From Ananas comosus (lineage: Eukaryota > Streptophyta > Magnoliopsida > Poales > Bromeliaceae): 64,000 bases of DNA. The position numbers were made by a program, and so were the translations under genes. The DNA lies in NCBI RefSeq assembly GCF_001540865.1, contig NC_033628.1, forward strand, positions 3,421,077-3,485,076. The letters are read 5' to 3'. This document shows positions 10,812 through 19,753 of this stretch, in pieces. Within the stretch, counting starts at the first letter, position 1. Each line of letters opens with the position of its first letter. Under the pieces are notes generated by a model. It was not told the origin of the DNA and ran no database searches. It saw only the letters and a program-made list of their open reading frames with translations.

Positions 10812-11084
10812 GAATTAGGTTACTATACTATCTATAGTACCGGAGCTCCGGTCTTATAGTCTTGTTTTCGATCTTAGGGTGTTCAAATTAACGATCCGCA
10901 CCGTTAAATATAATATAGGGTATATGAAGTTCTTAGAAATAAAATTTTAGCTTTTTTCGATATCGTTTACTTAGTAAATAAATTATGTCAAAATGAACGG
11001 TGGAAATTGAATAATATTTAAAATTTGAGCATAAGGCTTTTAAATTCAAGATTAGGGATGTCAACGGGTCGGATTCGGGGCGGG

Positions 11085-11283
11085 TTTTTAAAAACCCGAA
11101 CCCGAACCCGAGTACCAAATCCGAAACCCGAACCCGAACCCGAACCCGATGGATTTTAAAAATCCACATCCAAACCCGAACCCGAGCAAAAACCCGAAAC
11201 CCGAACCCGAAAACCCGAACCCGAATCCGAACCCGACCAAAAACCCGAAACCCGATTCCAAACCCGAAAACCCGAACCCGAAA
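11085..11283. repeat. Left subterminal CCGAAC hexamer array of the hAT
   Basis: Many CCCGAACCCGAA units, some varied (CCCGAAACC, CCGATTCC), interrupted by ATGGATTTTAAAAATCCA. Its inverse is the TTCGGG array at the other end. Subterminal arrays are common transposase-binding regions in hAT elements. The translated frames (Gly/Phe or Val/Arg repeats) are an artefact. Confidence 0.85.
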
Positions 11284-11597
11284 ATAATATTTACCAATTT
11301 CGAAACATATTATACAAAAAACTAAAATTTCAAACAACATATTCAAATACAATATTAAACATCCATGTCATTAAAAATACATATTCAAATACAATATTAA
11401 ACATTCATGCCATTCAAAATACATATTCAAATAAAACATTAAACATTCATGCCATATAATAGCGATATCAAAATATGAAAAGTACAAACACAAATACTTA
11501 AAAACAACAATACAATTTTCATATGTCTAATATAAATGCACAACTTCTAAATAGAGCACAACATAATATGATATTAAGATTTAAAACAATCTTCCAC

Positions 11598-12681
11598 NTA
11601 CACTATAAGCTAACTGTAACGTACTCACCAGATATCTAGTATTGCTTTACTAATCTAGATACCGACTTTTTTACAATGTTTTCAAACTATTTATAACCGT
11701 ATATTAAGTACCGTAATACCCTCACCGTTGGCAAAATCTAGGTTCTATATTCGACTGAAACAACCTAACGATAAAAAGTTAATAAATAGTATGACTTCAC
11801 TTGTTCCTTCAACTGTCTTAAGCTTTTAACACAGTACTGGAGGACCAACTCATAGTTCTATCTTTATTCGCTCTCTTTCTTCAACCACCACTTAGAAGAG
11901 TAAGTAAAAGAAGAAGGTATTCACTTCAATCGTTGTCATCATATCACCCATCCTTCTTAAAATGACGATAGATACTAGATATATACTATGTTTTTTTTTA
12001 GTTGTAGATGATGTGGACGTTTTAGACTTAACCTAGTAATAAACCTCCTTCTATGAAATGGTTCTTGTCTACTAAAACTGCATAACCGAACCACCTTCTC
12101 ATTACCCGAGTTCATAGGATGGAACTACTACTATCGATCTCTATAAGAACGATATGAACAAAGATGATAACGTAGCCTCAGCCGTAAATCGTGATCACCT
12201 TCTAAAGATTGAGGTGTAGCTTTATCCGAAGTAGGGCTATAAAATCTTCGTAACTACACGTGAGCACTAACCAAAACCCGTTTCAAGGTAGTTCTTCCAT
12301 TATATTATTTTATACTCAATCAAAAAATTTGAGATAGATTATATGAATAAAAAATATAAAATAAACGTCTAAGAAGATGTCGATGTAGTATAATAGCTGG
12401 AAGTAATCTAGTACTACTGCTGCTGCTTCGACCGTAGTAATTACAATTACTCCATTGAAGATTAGTTAAAAAAATAATTTTTCTAATACTCTTAAATAAT
12501 AAAGTTTTTATGAAAACATTATATGACCTGAAAACGTTTAACGCCTCAAGCTCATACACCTTACCACACACCTAGTTAGGATGTACAAGATTTTCTAATC
12601 TTGTTCAAAAACCTATTCAATCTCCTACTAACCTTACGATTTTCACTCTTTAACGTAACTAGACGCTTTTAGTACCTTTTC
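11598..12681. other. Mirror-imaged segment encoding the hAT C-terminus
   Basis: Complementing the displayed strand base by base but keeping the left-to-right order gives a long coding frame from 11600. It begins CDIRLTLHEWSIDHNEMIRS, the expected continuation after the NLFF that ends the normal minus-strand part at 12682. It continues through KFDKYWHIIHGIMGVATVLD, SELDHYLEEDTLPRTDDFDV, then WWKSNGLKYPTLMMIARDIL and the hAT dimerisation core ASESAFSTSGRFLTPHRNRL, HPDILEALMCTRDW. One homopolymer slip (about 11991-11999) shifts the frame. A donor-like GAAG|GTAAT and TTTGCAG|A then join to DSSTATSYYRPSLDHDDDDE (12370-12452). Neither real strand encodes this. The left edge is the n at 11598; the right edge is near 12681. 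Confidence 0.9.
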
Positions 12682-14068
12682 GAAAAAAAGATTAGCAGTT
12701 GGATATCTTGTTCCTGAAAATATTTCGGTCACACTATAAAATAACTCAAGTCTCTCACACATGTCCATAGCTATAGCCCAATCATCTTCTGAAGGCAAAC
12801 ATTTGTATAAGGGCTCACGAAGCTTCAAACGTGAGAAAACATCTCTATATATCAAAGCAGATTAAAGCATTAAATATGTAGAATTTCACCGTGTTTTACA
12901 ATCAAGCACCAACTTTTTAGTACTTGAAATATCCAATTGTCGGGCCGTTTCTTCAAATTTTTCCTCTCTTTTTGGAGTTGCCTTCCAAAATGCAACACTA
13001 TCTTGTATTTTTTCAAGTACATCTCCAATCACCTCTAATCCATCTCTAACAATTAAATTAAGAATATGTGCACAACACCGCATATGAAAGAAATGTCCAC
13101 GAACCATAAGAGACCTCCTCTCAAGTTTATCTAATAAGATATCTACAATGGCATCATTAGAACTGCAATTATCTACTGTTAAAGTAGATAGCTTTTTATC
13201 AAGATTCCAATCAATAAATGTGTCCATCAATACTTCAGAAAGTGCATCGGCAGTGTGTGGACAAGGTACATATGCAAACCTATAATAGATATCTAATAAG
13301 TTATATGAATAAGATAAATAAAAAATTAAGACAAATTATATGCACAAAGAAAGAAAAATACCTCAACACTCGACTTTGCAACATCCAAGAATCATCAATG
13401 AAGTGAGCCGTGATAGCCATAAAACCTCTTTTTTGATTCTTAGCTGTCCACATATCCGTAGTAATAGCTATTCTACTTCGATTGAATTTCAATAAATTCA
13501 TAGTCTTTTCCTTCTCATAATCATAAATTTTTAAGATATCGCTTCTCACCGTATTTCTAGAAGGTATTTTAAATACCGGTTGAAGTGAAGCCGAATATCT
13601 TCTAAACCCCACATGCTCTACCATAGAAATGGGATATTCATGCATGATAATCATTGATGCTAACTCCTTTCTTGACACTTCTTGATCAAAGGTGAAGTTG
13701 ACAACTTTTACTTTCTCATCTCCATATTGTTCTAACTTTAATTTTTTTTGATTTACTATATCTTTTATGTCTCGAAATTTACGATTGGAACAAATCTTAA
13801 GATGAGAATGTAAGTGGCTTGTTCCTTTTTTTCCATCCCCACAAAGTTTTTTGCCACAATAATTGCACTTAGCCTTAATAATTTCACCATCTTTTTCTTT
13901 TGTAAAATGATTCCACACTAATGAAGTTGTTTTCCTTTTCGTTACCTCATTATTTTCTTCATCATCACCAATACTATCAATTGGAGATGGATTTGATCCG
14001 ACATTTGTATAAATAGTAAGTGGTGTCGATGAAGGTAGAGGGGTTTCATTAGTTGGTTGTGTAGACAT
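12682..14068 (-). pseudogene. hAT transposase (BED finger, RICESLEEPER-like), disabled
   Basis: Exon A (14068-13362) starts at MSTQPTNETPLP just after a CAG acceptor and holds a BED zinc finger (SLVWNHFTK, CNYCGKKL, HLHSHLKIC) and an RNase H-like start (SRIAITTDMWTAKNQKRGFM, ITAHFIDDSW). A GAG|GTATTT donor and TATAG acceptor join it in frame to exon B (13279 onward): FAYVPCPHTADALSEVLMDT, LTVDNCSSNDAIVDILLDKL, RCCAHILNLIVRDGLEVIGD. After DCKTR, two codons of the conserved RWNSTYLMLQSALIYRDV run have become stops: Trp to TGA (12886-12888) and Gln to TAA about ten codons later. The frame then continues to GTRYPTANLFF at 12682, where the normal-orientation sequence ends. The C-terminal third lies in the mirror-imaged block. 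The protein would bind element ends and catalyse cut-and-paste transposition; this copy cannot. Confidence 0.92.
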
Positions 14069-15576
14069 GTTCACCTGAAAAAGATATTTGCTAGCATTAA
14101 AAAAACTCCACAATTGTAACAGCATCAAGAAATGTAAATGACAACTTGGATGCACAATGGTAATAGCAGCATGTACATTGTTGGACTTACCAAGCTAATA
14201 CAAATGAACAGAACTCTGGAGAGTATTGATTTGGCGGCGCACAAGGTGCTGGGTGATCCACGATAGCCTCCAAAAGTTCATAAAAGCTCAGCCAACCTTC
14301 TTCCTCTTCAGATGGTATATAAGGAAAACGGACAATAGCACATTCCAGTATTACCAAGCCCAAACTCCATATATCACTTTTGTAATCATAAGAGCTTCCG
14401 CTTTTCGCTCAGGCTAAAGAATAAAAAAACACAATATACTATAAGTTAATGTTTCTATTATAATTCGAAGATGGAAAATGCTCATCTAGTTTCGAAAGCA
14501 ATAACTGAATATTTAGGCTGCAAAAGAAAGAGAAGGCCTTTCTGCCAGAAAACAAAGTAAATTTGTCAAAACGAAACACACTGCCTATTTTTCTATTTTT
14601 ACGACTTTAGCTTACTTTTCAACTTATGGAGCACACTGCCTTCCAATACAAGACCATGATGCATAGTTCTAAACTATTGGTGTGCAGTTTTAGCATATGT
14701 TTTAGTTCATATGTTGATCATTCAGGATAGTCCATGGTAGTTGTAGGATGAGCTCACAGTTTTATCACAAAAGTTGAAAACTTGGCTAGACTTTTCAACA
14801 TCCATAATTTCTTAGTCAACATCCATAAGAATTAAAAGATTATTAATTTAAAAAATAAAATAAAAAATTAGGGAAAAAAATGAACACATATTTTTGCTCA
14901 AAAAAATCATAAGAAAAAAAGGGAAAAAAGATGAAGATAAAAAATGAATTCATATTTTTGCTCAAAAAAATCATAAGAAAAAGAGAGGGAAAAAGATGAA
15001 GATAAAAAATAAACGCACATTTTGCTCAAAAAAACCATAAGAAAAAGGGGGGGGAAAGATGAATGTCAATGGAAGACGAAGAACGAACTAGCCGAAAGCC
15101 ACTGCCGGGAGTGTGCGAATGGCGACGTTGGAAGAGCCCTGTATGCGCCGCTGCCAAGGAGGGTCTTCGCCTCTTCGGGCGTAGTCGCGGCCACAACAGA
15201 GACAAAGCAAGAGGCGGCCACAAATGACAAAAAGCAAGGGGAGGACACAACAGAGAGAAAGCAAGAGGCTCGCCTCTTCGCCGCTGCGTGAAGGTCTTTT
15301 GGAAAAAAGGAACGAGTTAGGGTTAGGAGGAGGTGAAGTTAAAAGCTGATGGAATATTAGCCGTTAGATTTTGATCCAACGGTTGAAAATATAGGTGAGC
15401 CTCTTTATAAATAAGTTGGGCTTTAAGTTGGGCTAAATATTTTTAAAATAATAATCTATACTATTTATTTATATACAAATATAATTATAAAACTGTAAGT
15501 ATTAATTTTTTTTTTGGCCTTTAGATTCAGATCTAAAGGCTTAAATTTTTTTTGTATATTATATTATATTAAATTT

Positions 15577-15650
15577 ATTCGGGTTCGGGTTCGGGTTCGG
15601 GTTCGGGTTCGGGTTCGGATTCGGGTTCGGGTTCGGGTTCGGGTTCGGGT
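15577..15650. repeat. Right subterminal TTCGGG hexamer array of the hAT
   Basis: About twelve near-perfect GGTTCG units in a row with one ATTCGG variant. It is the inverted counterpart of the array at 11085-11283. Weaker CATATCCAAATC-type words continue to the terminus. Confidence 0.9.
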
Positions 15651-16102
15651 CGGTTACAGTCAATATCCATATCTGAATCCATATCCGTCGGGTTTTTATT
15701 TTTTTATATCCATATCCAAATCCATATCCATTTACATCGGATAAAATCCGTCCCGTTCGGATTTGGATTCGGATAAAATTCGGGTATCCGTATCCATTTA
15801 CATCCCTATTTAAGATCAAGAATGTTAACTTTAATTTAGATCCAAAATTTGAAGAAATTTAGACTCTTCTACACAGTTAAACTCCAAACTCGCCATAGTA
15901 GCCATTACAAATTTACAATTTTGAAATGGTTTGATCATAAAGTAAACTATGTCGAAAAAATATAAAATTTTATTTCTTAAAATTTTAAATATCCTATATC
16001 AGTTTTAACGGTGTGGATCATTGATTTAAACACTTTAAGATCAAAAAAGAGACTACAGTACCGGAGTCCCGGTACTATTGATAGTATAGGAGACTAGCTC
16101 CC

Positions 16103-16527
16103 ATTATAAATATACATATTTATAGTAAGATTTAGCCACTATTATAAATATACATTTTATACCATTGATTTGATATGGCAAATAAAGAGAAATATAGGTG
16201 AGATTATAATTTTCTGCGAGGTATATTTTGTATACCACTTTGATTATAGTGAAAATCTTCACTGTAAATTTAATTTAAAATTTAATTTTGATCTATTGTA
16301 AGAACATTTTTAAATGTTAATTCAAATTTATCATTTTATTTCTTATTTCTTACCATCATTATTTTATTATAGTAGAAAAATTTTAAAGTGCTTTCGAGTT
16401 TTTCAAACATTTCAGATTACAAAAACAGATTAGTTTAAACATGTCAATAATCTCAGGCTGGGCTTAAAAAGATAAGTAGTGCTGTCTATGCGTCAAAATT
16501 GGGATATACATATATATATATACATAA
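16103..16527. other. AT-rich DNA, no gene seen
   Basis: Flank between the Mutator-type MITE and the Helitron. It contains GATTTAGCCACTATTATAAA, an echo of the flank at 10794-10811. Nothing else is recognised. Confidence 0.4.
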
Positions 16528-17330
16528 CTAGATTTTCACCCGTGCGATGCACGGCTAATATAATAATATAGAATAATAAAAATTATTATGTAATGATAAC
16601 AAAAAAATTTTCTAATTAATTTTATATTTTTTAACAAATAAAAAAATATACTATCAATCTTAATTATAGTACATATTAAAATACACAAGCTAGAGAAAAA
16701 AAAATTTGGACCAAAATAAATATTCAACTAAAATGCAAAATTCAATCCTGCTCTATTATCTACGAATTGGTATGCAAAACAATTTACATTTACATATTGA
16801 TGTACGAAATAAAATGATAACTAAAATTGATATGAAAAATTACAAATGACATTAATATTTAAGCATATAATGAGATCAACTAAATTTTCATATTTGACAC
16901 AAATTAGAGTAAGCACACATATATTATATTCCTACTGTCACTTTTAAGATTCAAAAATATATAGATGTTGGTTTTCAAGAAAATATAAAGAAAAAAAATT
17001 TTGTTGCATGAAGATGAAAAGTTACATGAGTGACAGAAGGAAAAAAATTACGAAATAAAAATTACAGAAGTGACATTAGGAAAATAATATGTTCTATTTT
17101 AAAGCATCAATATTTAAAAGCGAAGAAAATTACAGTAGTGATGTGAGTTTTAAATTTTTTTCTCTTTCCAAAAATGACTCTATTCTTTTTTACTAATATT
17201 TTTATGTCCAGAAATTTTTGTAACCAAATATCCATATTTGAGTTTGACACGTGGCAAGCATATAGAAAGCCACGTGTCAGCTTCTCACATAGGGTTCATT
17301 AAGGGTTCTACTTTTATATATAGTAATAGA
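16528..17330 (-). mobile_element. Non-autonomous Helitron, 803 bp
   Basis: On the minus strand the element starts TCTATTACTATATATAAAAG (at 17330). It ends with the hairpin CCGTGCATCGCACGG (16554-16540), then GTGAAAAT and CTAG (16531-16528) followed by T. It sits between A and T, leaves no target duplication and has no inverted termini, as expected for rolling-circle Helitrons. No Rep/helicase frame is present, so it would depend on proteins from elsewhere. Confidence 0.88.
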
Positions 17331-17424
17331 TTTTTGTTTGCACAAATAGCATCTTCATAATAAAGATTATGAGTTTTCTTCTACAAATGTAAAAGAATCA
17401 ATTGGACATAAAATTTGTACTTAA

Positions 17425-17536
17425 CTTTTTTTTTAGAGAGATTCATTTAGAAATAAATTTAGTTAGAAATATGAATCAACTAGAATTCAAACTTAGAACT
17501 TCGGGAACCAACTATTAAACCCTTTGTCACTTGGGG
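17425..17536 (-). mobile_element. tRNA-derived SINE, copy 3, next to the RAF1 promoter
   Basis: On the minus strand: CAAGTGACAAAGGGTTTAAT, GGTTCCCGAAG, a B-box-like region TTTGAATTCTAG, TTGATTCATATTTC and AAATTTATTTCTAAATG, ending in CTCTCT and an A tail (T run at 17425). It ends about 35 bp upstream of a TATA-like motif for RAF1 and 280 bp from its start codon. Confidence 0.75.
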
Positions 17537-17570
17537 CAGAGAACATCGGGCACTCGTACTTAACTTTTGG

Positions 17571-17580
17571 ATATATAAAT
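17571..17580 (+). promoter_or_regulatory. Candidate TATA box for RAF1
   Basis: GGATATATAAATAG at 17569-17582 is the best TATA-like motif upstream of the RAF1 ATG (about 235 bp). The predicted leader would be about 200 bp and includes a CT-rich stretch (17766-17800), common in plant leaders. Position and sequence only. Confidence 0.4.
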
Positions 17581-17812
17581 AGTATGTAAAAAAAAGGGTT
17601 ATAGGCCGGGCCGGGCTGGGCAGAATAAGGTGTTTAACGAATGTTGTCTGGCCCGCTGTTCTGTCATTCGGGAAGAATTTACTAAAACTTGGTGAAAAGA
17701 AAAAGGAAGAAGCAGATGATAAGGCCCCCCGCCTCTCCCTCTTTTCTGCCACTCTCATCCTAGTTCTCCTCTCTCTCTATTATCCCTTCTCTCTCCCGCA
17801 ATTCCCCCAACC

Positions 17813-19177
17813 ATGCTCTCGCTCTCCCACCCTCCCAAACCCCCCTCCTTCTTCCCCTACCACCAAAACCCCCGCCTCACCACAGAAAATCGCAGCCGGC
17901 TGCAGCAGCAGCAGCAGCAACAGCAACAGCAGCAGCGCCGGCTGTCGGTGTCGGTGTCGGCGTCGGCCGCGAAGCTCCCGTTCTCCCCTCCGCCGTCTTC
18001 CCCTCCGGGCGAGGTGTACCAGCCCTTCCGTCCCCCGCCGTCGTCACCGCTCCCCGCGCGCTTCCGCTCGCTGTCCGTGGTGGAGCGCCTCGATGTCCTC
18101 CGCCTCCGCCTCGGCCTCTGGCACGAGTACGCCCCCCTCATCTCCGCCCTCTCCCGCGACGGCTTCACCCCCTCCTCCATCGAGGACGCCACCGGCATCC
18201 CCGGCGCCGAGCAGAACCGCCTCGTCGTCGCCCACCAAGTCCGCGACTCCCTCGTCGCCTCCGCCGCCTTCCCCCCCGACCTCCTCGCCTTCTTCGACTA
18301 CGGCGGCGGCCCCGAGCTGCTCTACGAGCTGCGCTTCCTCAGCGCCGCCCAGCGCGCCGCCTCCGCCGCCCGCGTCGCCGAGCGCCGCCTCGACCCCCGC
18401 GGCGCCCGCGACCTCGCCCGCGCCGTCAAGGACTTCCCCCGCCGCCGCGCCGACGACGGCTGGCGCGCCTTCTCCCCGGACTCCCCCGCCGACTGCCTCG
18501 CCTTCGCCTTCTTCCGCCAGAGCCGCGAGGCCCTCGACCACGCCGACCGCCTCGCCGCGCTCCGCCGCGCCCTCGACACCGCCGACACCGACTCGGCCAG
18601 GGCCCGGATCGCGGAGGAGATCGAGCGACGAGCAGACGGTTCGAAAGAGGAGGATGAGGAGGAGGAGGCGGAGCGGCGCGCGGCGGTGCCGGTGCTGAGG
18701 CTGAGGTACGGGGAGGTGGCGGAGGCGGCGGCGGTGGTGCTTCTCCCGGCGGTGCGGGCGGCGGAGGGGGCGGCGGGGGTGGCGGCGGCGCCGGCGAGGC
18801 TGCGCGCGCAGGGGGAGCTCGGCGTGGTGGCGGCGGAGACGGCGTGGGGCCGGTGGGCGGTGCTGCCCGGGTGGGCGCCGGTGATGGAGGCGTCGGAGAC
18901 GGCGGTGGCGGTGGAGATGGAGGACGGGCGGGCGCTTCCGTGGCGGTCGATTTTGGCGGCGGCGGAGGAGGCGGTGTTGGTGGTGGCGGATAGGGGGCGG
19001 CGCAAGGTCGAACAGGAGGGAGGGGCCTACGTAGTGGACAGGGAGGGGAGGTTGGTGGTGGAGAGGGGTAAGAGGTTGATGGAGACGGGGGTGGCGCAGG
19101 CGGTCGCCACCGTCGTGTTGGTGGTGCGCCCGCCCAGGGAGGAAGACGACCAGTTGAGTGAGGAGGATTGGGAATAA
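17813..19177 (+). CDS. RAF1: Rubisco accumulation factor 1, chloroplast precursor
   Basis: Intronless 454-residue frame from ATG 17813. The first roughly 65 residues form a Ser/Pro/Arg-rich, acid-poor chloroplast transit peptide with a CAG/CAA-encoded poly-Gln tract (residues 31-41). The mature part opens with VYQPFRPPPSSPLPARFRSL, and the RAF1 alpha-helical domain follows (about 70-270: VERLDVLRLRLGLWHEYAPL, GFTPSSIEDATGIPGAEQNR, RELDPRGARDLARAVKDFP-like block, SPADCLAFAFFRQSREALDH). An acidic linker (KEEDEEEEAE, about 278-287) leads to the beta domain (VPVLRLRYGEVAEAA to LVVERGKRLMETGVAQAV). RAF1 acts in the stroma downstream of chaperonin, where it dimerises and clamps Rubisco large-subunit dimers before small subunits bind. 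Codon third positions are overwhelmingly G/C, unlike the AT-rich surroundings. The TAA stop lies inside an AATAAA. Confidence 0.95.
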   Translation: MLSLSHPPKPPSFFPYHQNPRLTTENRSRLQQQQQQQQQQQRRLSVSVSASAAKLPFSPPPSSPPGEVYQPFRPPPSSPLPARFRSLSVVERLDVLRLRLGLWHEYAPLISALSRDGFTPSSIEDATGIPGAEQNRLVVAHQVRDSLVASAAFPPDLLAFFDYGGGPELLYELRFLSAAQRAASAARVAERRLDPRGARDLARAVKDFPRRRADDGWRAFSPDSPADCLAFAFFRQSREALDHADRLAALRRALDTADTDSARARIAEEIERRADGSKEEDEEEEAERRAAVPVLRLRYGEVAEAAAVVLLPAVRAAEGAAGVAAAPARLRAQGELGVVAAETAWGRWAVLPGWAPVMEASETAVAVEMEDGRALPWRSILAAAEEAVLVVADRGRRKVEQEGGAYVVDREGRLVVERGKRLMETGVAQAVATVVLVVRPPREEDDQLSEEDWE

Positions 19178-19753
19178 ACAATGCTAATACATCCCCCGAA
19201 AGATAGATTTGAGGTTAGGAGAAGGTTTGTATTTGTATTTGATCAAGAAAACAAAACAAGGAATTATAGTGTGTATTTTTGTATTTCCTTTTGAACTTTT
19301 GTTATTATACAGCACAAGTGGAAAAAGTTTGCATTGGAAGCACCAAAATGTCTGAATCAAAGCTATTGAATTTGATTGGAACATCAATTTGAATCTTTTA
19401 TGCAAGTTTCAGTCAATTACTAGAATGCATTCTTATTTGCTACTATCATCAGATTCTGAGGCTTAGCTCAGAGAGAACTGATGGTGAAGAACAGGAAAAA
19501 TGGTGAAAATTGACTATGACTGCTGTTGCACTGAGGAGCTACCAAGTTAGTAGTAGTTTGATTTTATTCTTTTTTCCATTTATTAGGGTGATCAGTAAGC
19601 ATCATTGTAAGTACGTTACACAAGAGAAGCATGAAACTTCAAGTTTTTGATAATTAGAATCAACTGTAAAGCATTGGAATAATGCTTTCATTTTTAAATA
19701 ATCCATGTATTACTACTGAGACACTACATTGCATGCATATTCCAATGCTTGCT
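19178..19753. other. Convergent intergenic region between RAF1 and WAT1
   Basis: The two genes run toward each other with 576 bp between their stop codons. This interval must hold both 3' untranslated regions. No repeat or additional frame is supported. Confidence 0.6.

Larger units (their letters stand above)
11053..15808 (-). mobile_element. hAT transposon, 4.76 kb, formerly autonomous
   Basis: Ends are TAGGGATGTCAACGGGTC (11053) and, inverted, TAGGGATGTAAATGGATACG (15808). The target duplication is TTCAAGAT/TTTAAGAT (11045-11052, 15809-15816; 7 of 8). Inside the ends are hexamer arrays: CCGAAC-type at about 11090-11280 and TTCGGG-type at 15577-15650. The minus strand carries a hAT transposase gene with a BED zinc finger. 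A short GC-rich block at about 15100-15290 may be the transcript leader. The transposase has nonsense mutations, and about 1.08 kb of the element is mirror-imaged in this sequence (see separate entries). Confidence 0.9.
10812..16102. mobile_element. Mutator-type MITE split by a hAT transposon
   Basis: The outer ends carry related inverted termini: GGTTACTATACTATC with TAGTACCGGAGCTCCGG on the left and, inverted, CCTATACTATC with TAGTACCGGGACTCCGG on the right. ATTATAAA flanks both sides (10804-10811, 16103-16110). The inner sequence matches another MITE at 39560-40112 (for example GAAATTGAATAAT, AAATTTGAGCATAAG). The hAT element at 11053-15808 is inserted inside; without it the MITE is about 535 bp. 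The 8-9 bp duplication and the kinship with the 24405-24656 family suggest the Mutator superfamily. Confidence 0.7.

Noticed and set aside
12320..12571. An 83-residue minus-strand frame inside the hAT element
   Set aside because: It lies in the mirror-imaged block, so both displayed strands are meaningless there.
15514..15744. A Val-Arg repeat protein frame
   Set aside because: It is a translation of the TTCGGG array at the hAT end.
18044..19181. Long alternative frames on both strands across RAF1 (Pro/Ala/Arg-rich or Gly/Ala/Glu-rich)
   Set aside because: They are shadows of the very GC-rich RAF1 codons, without domain features.
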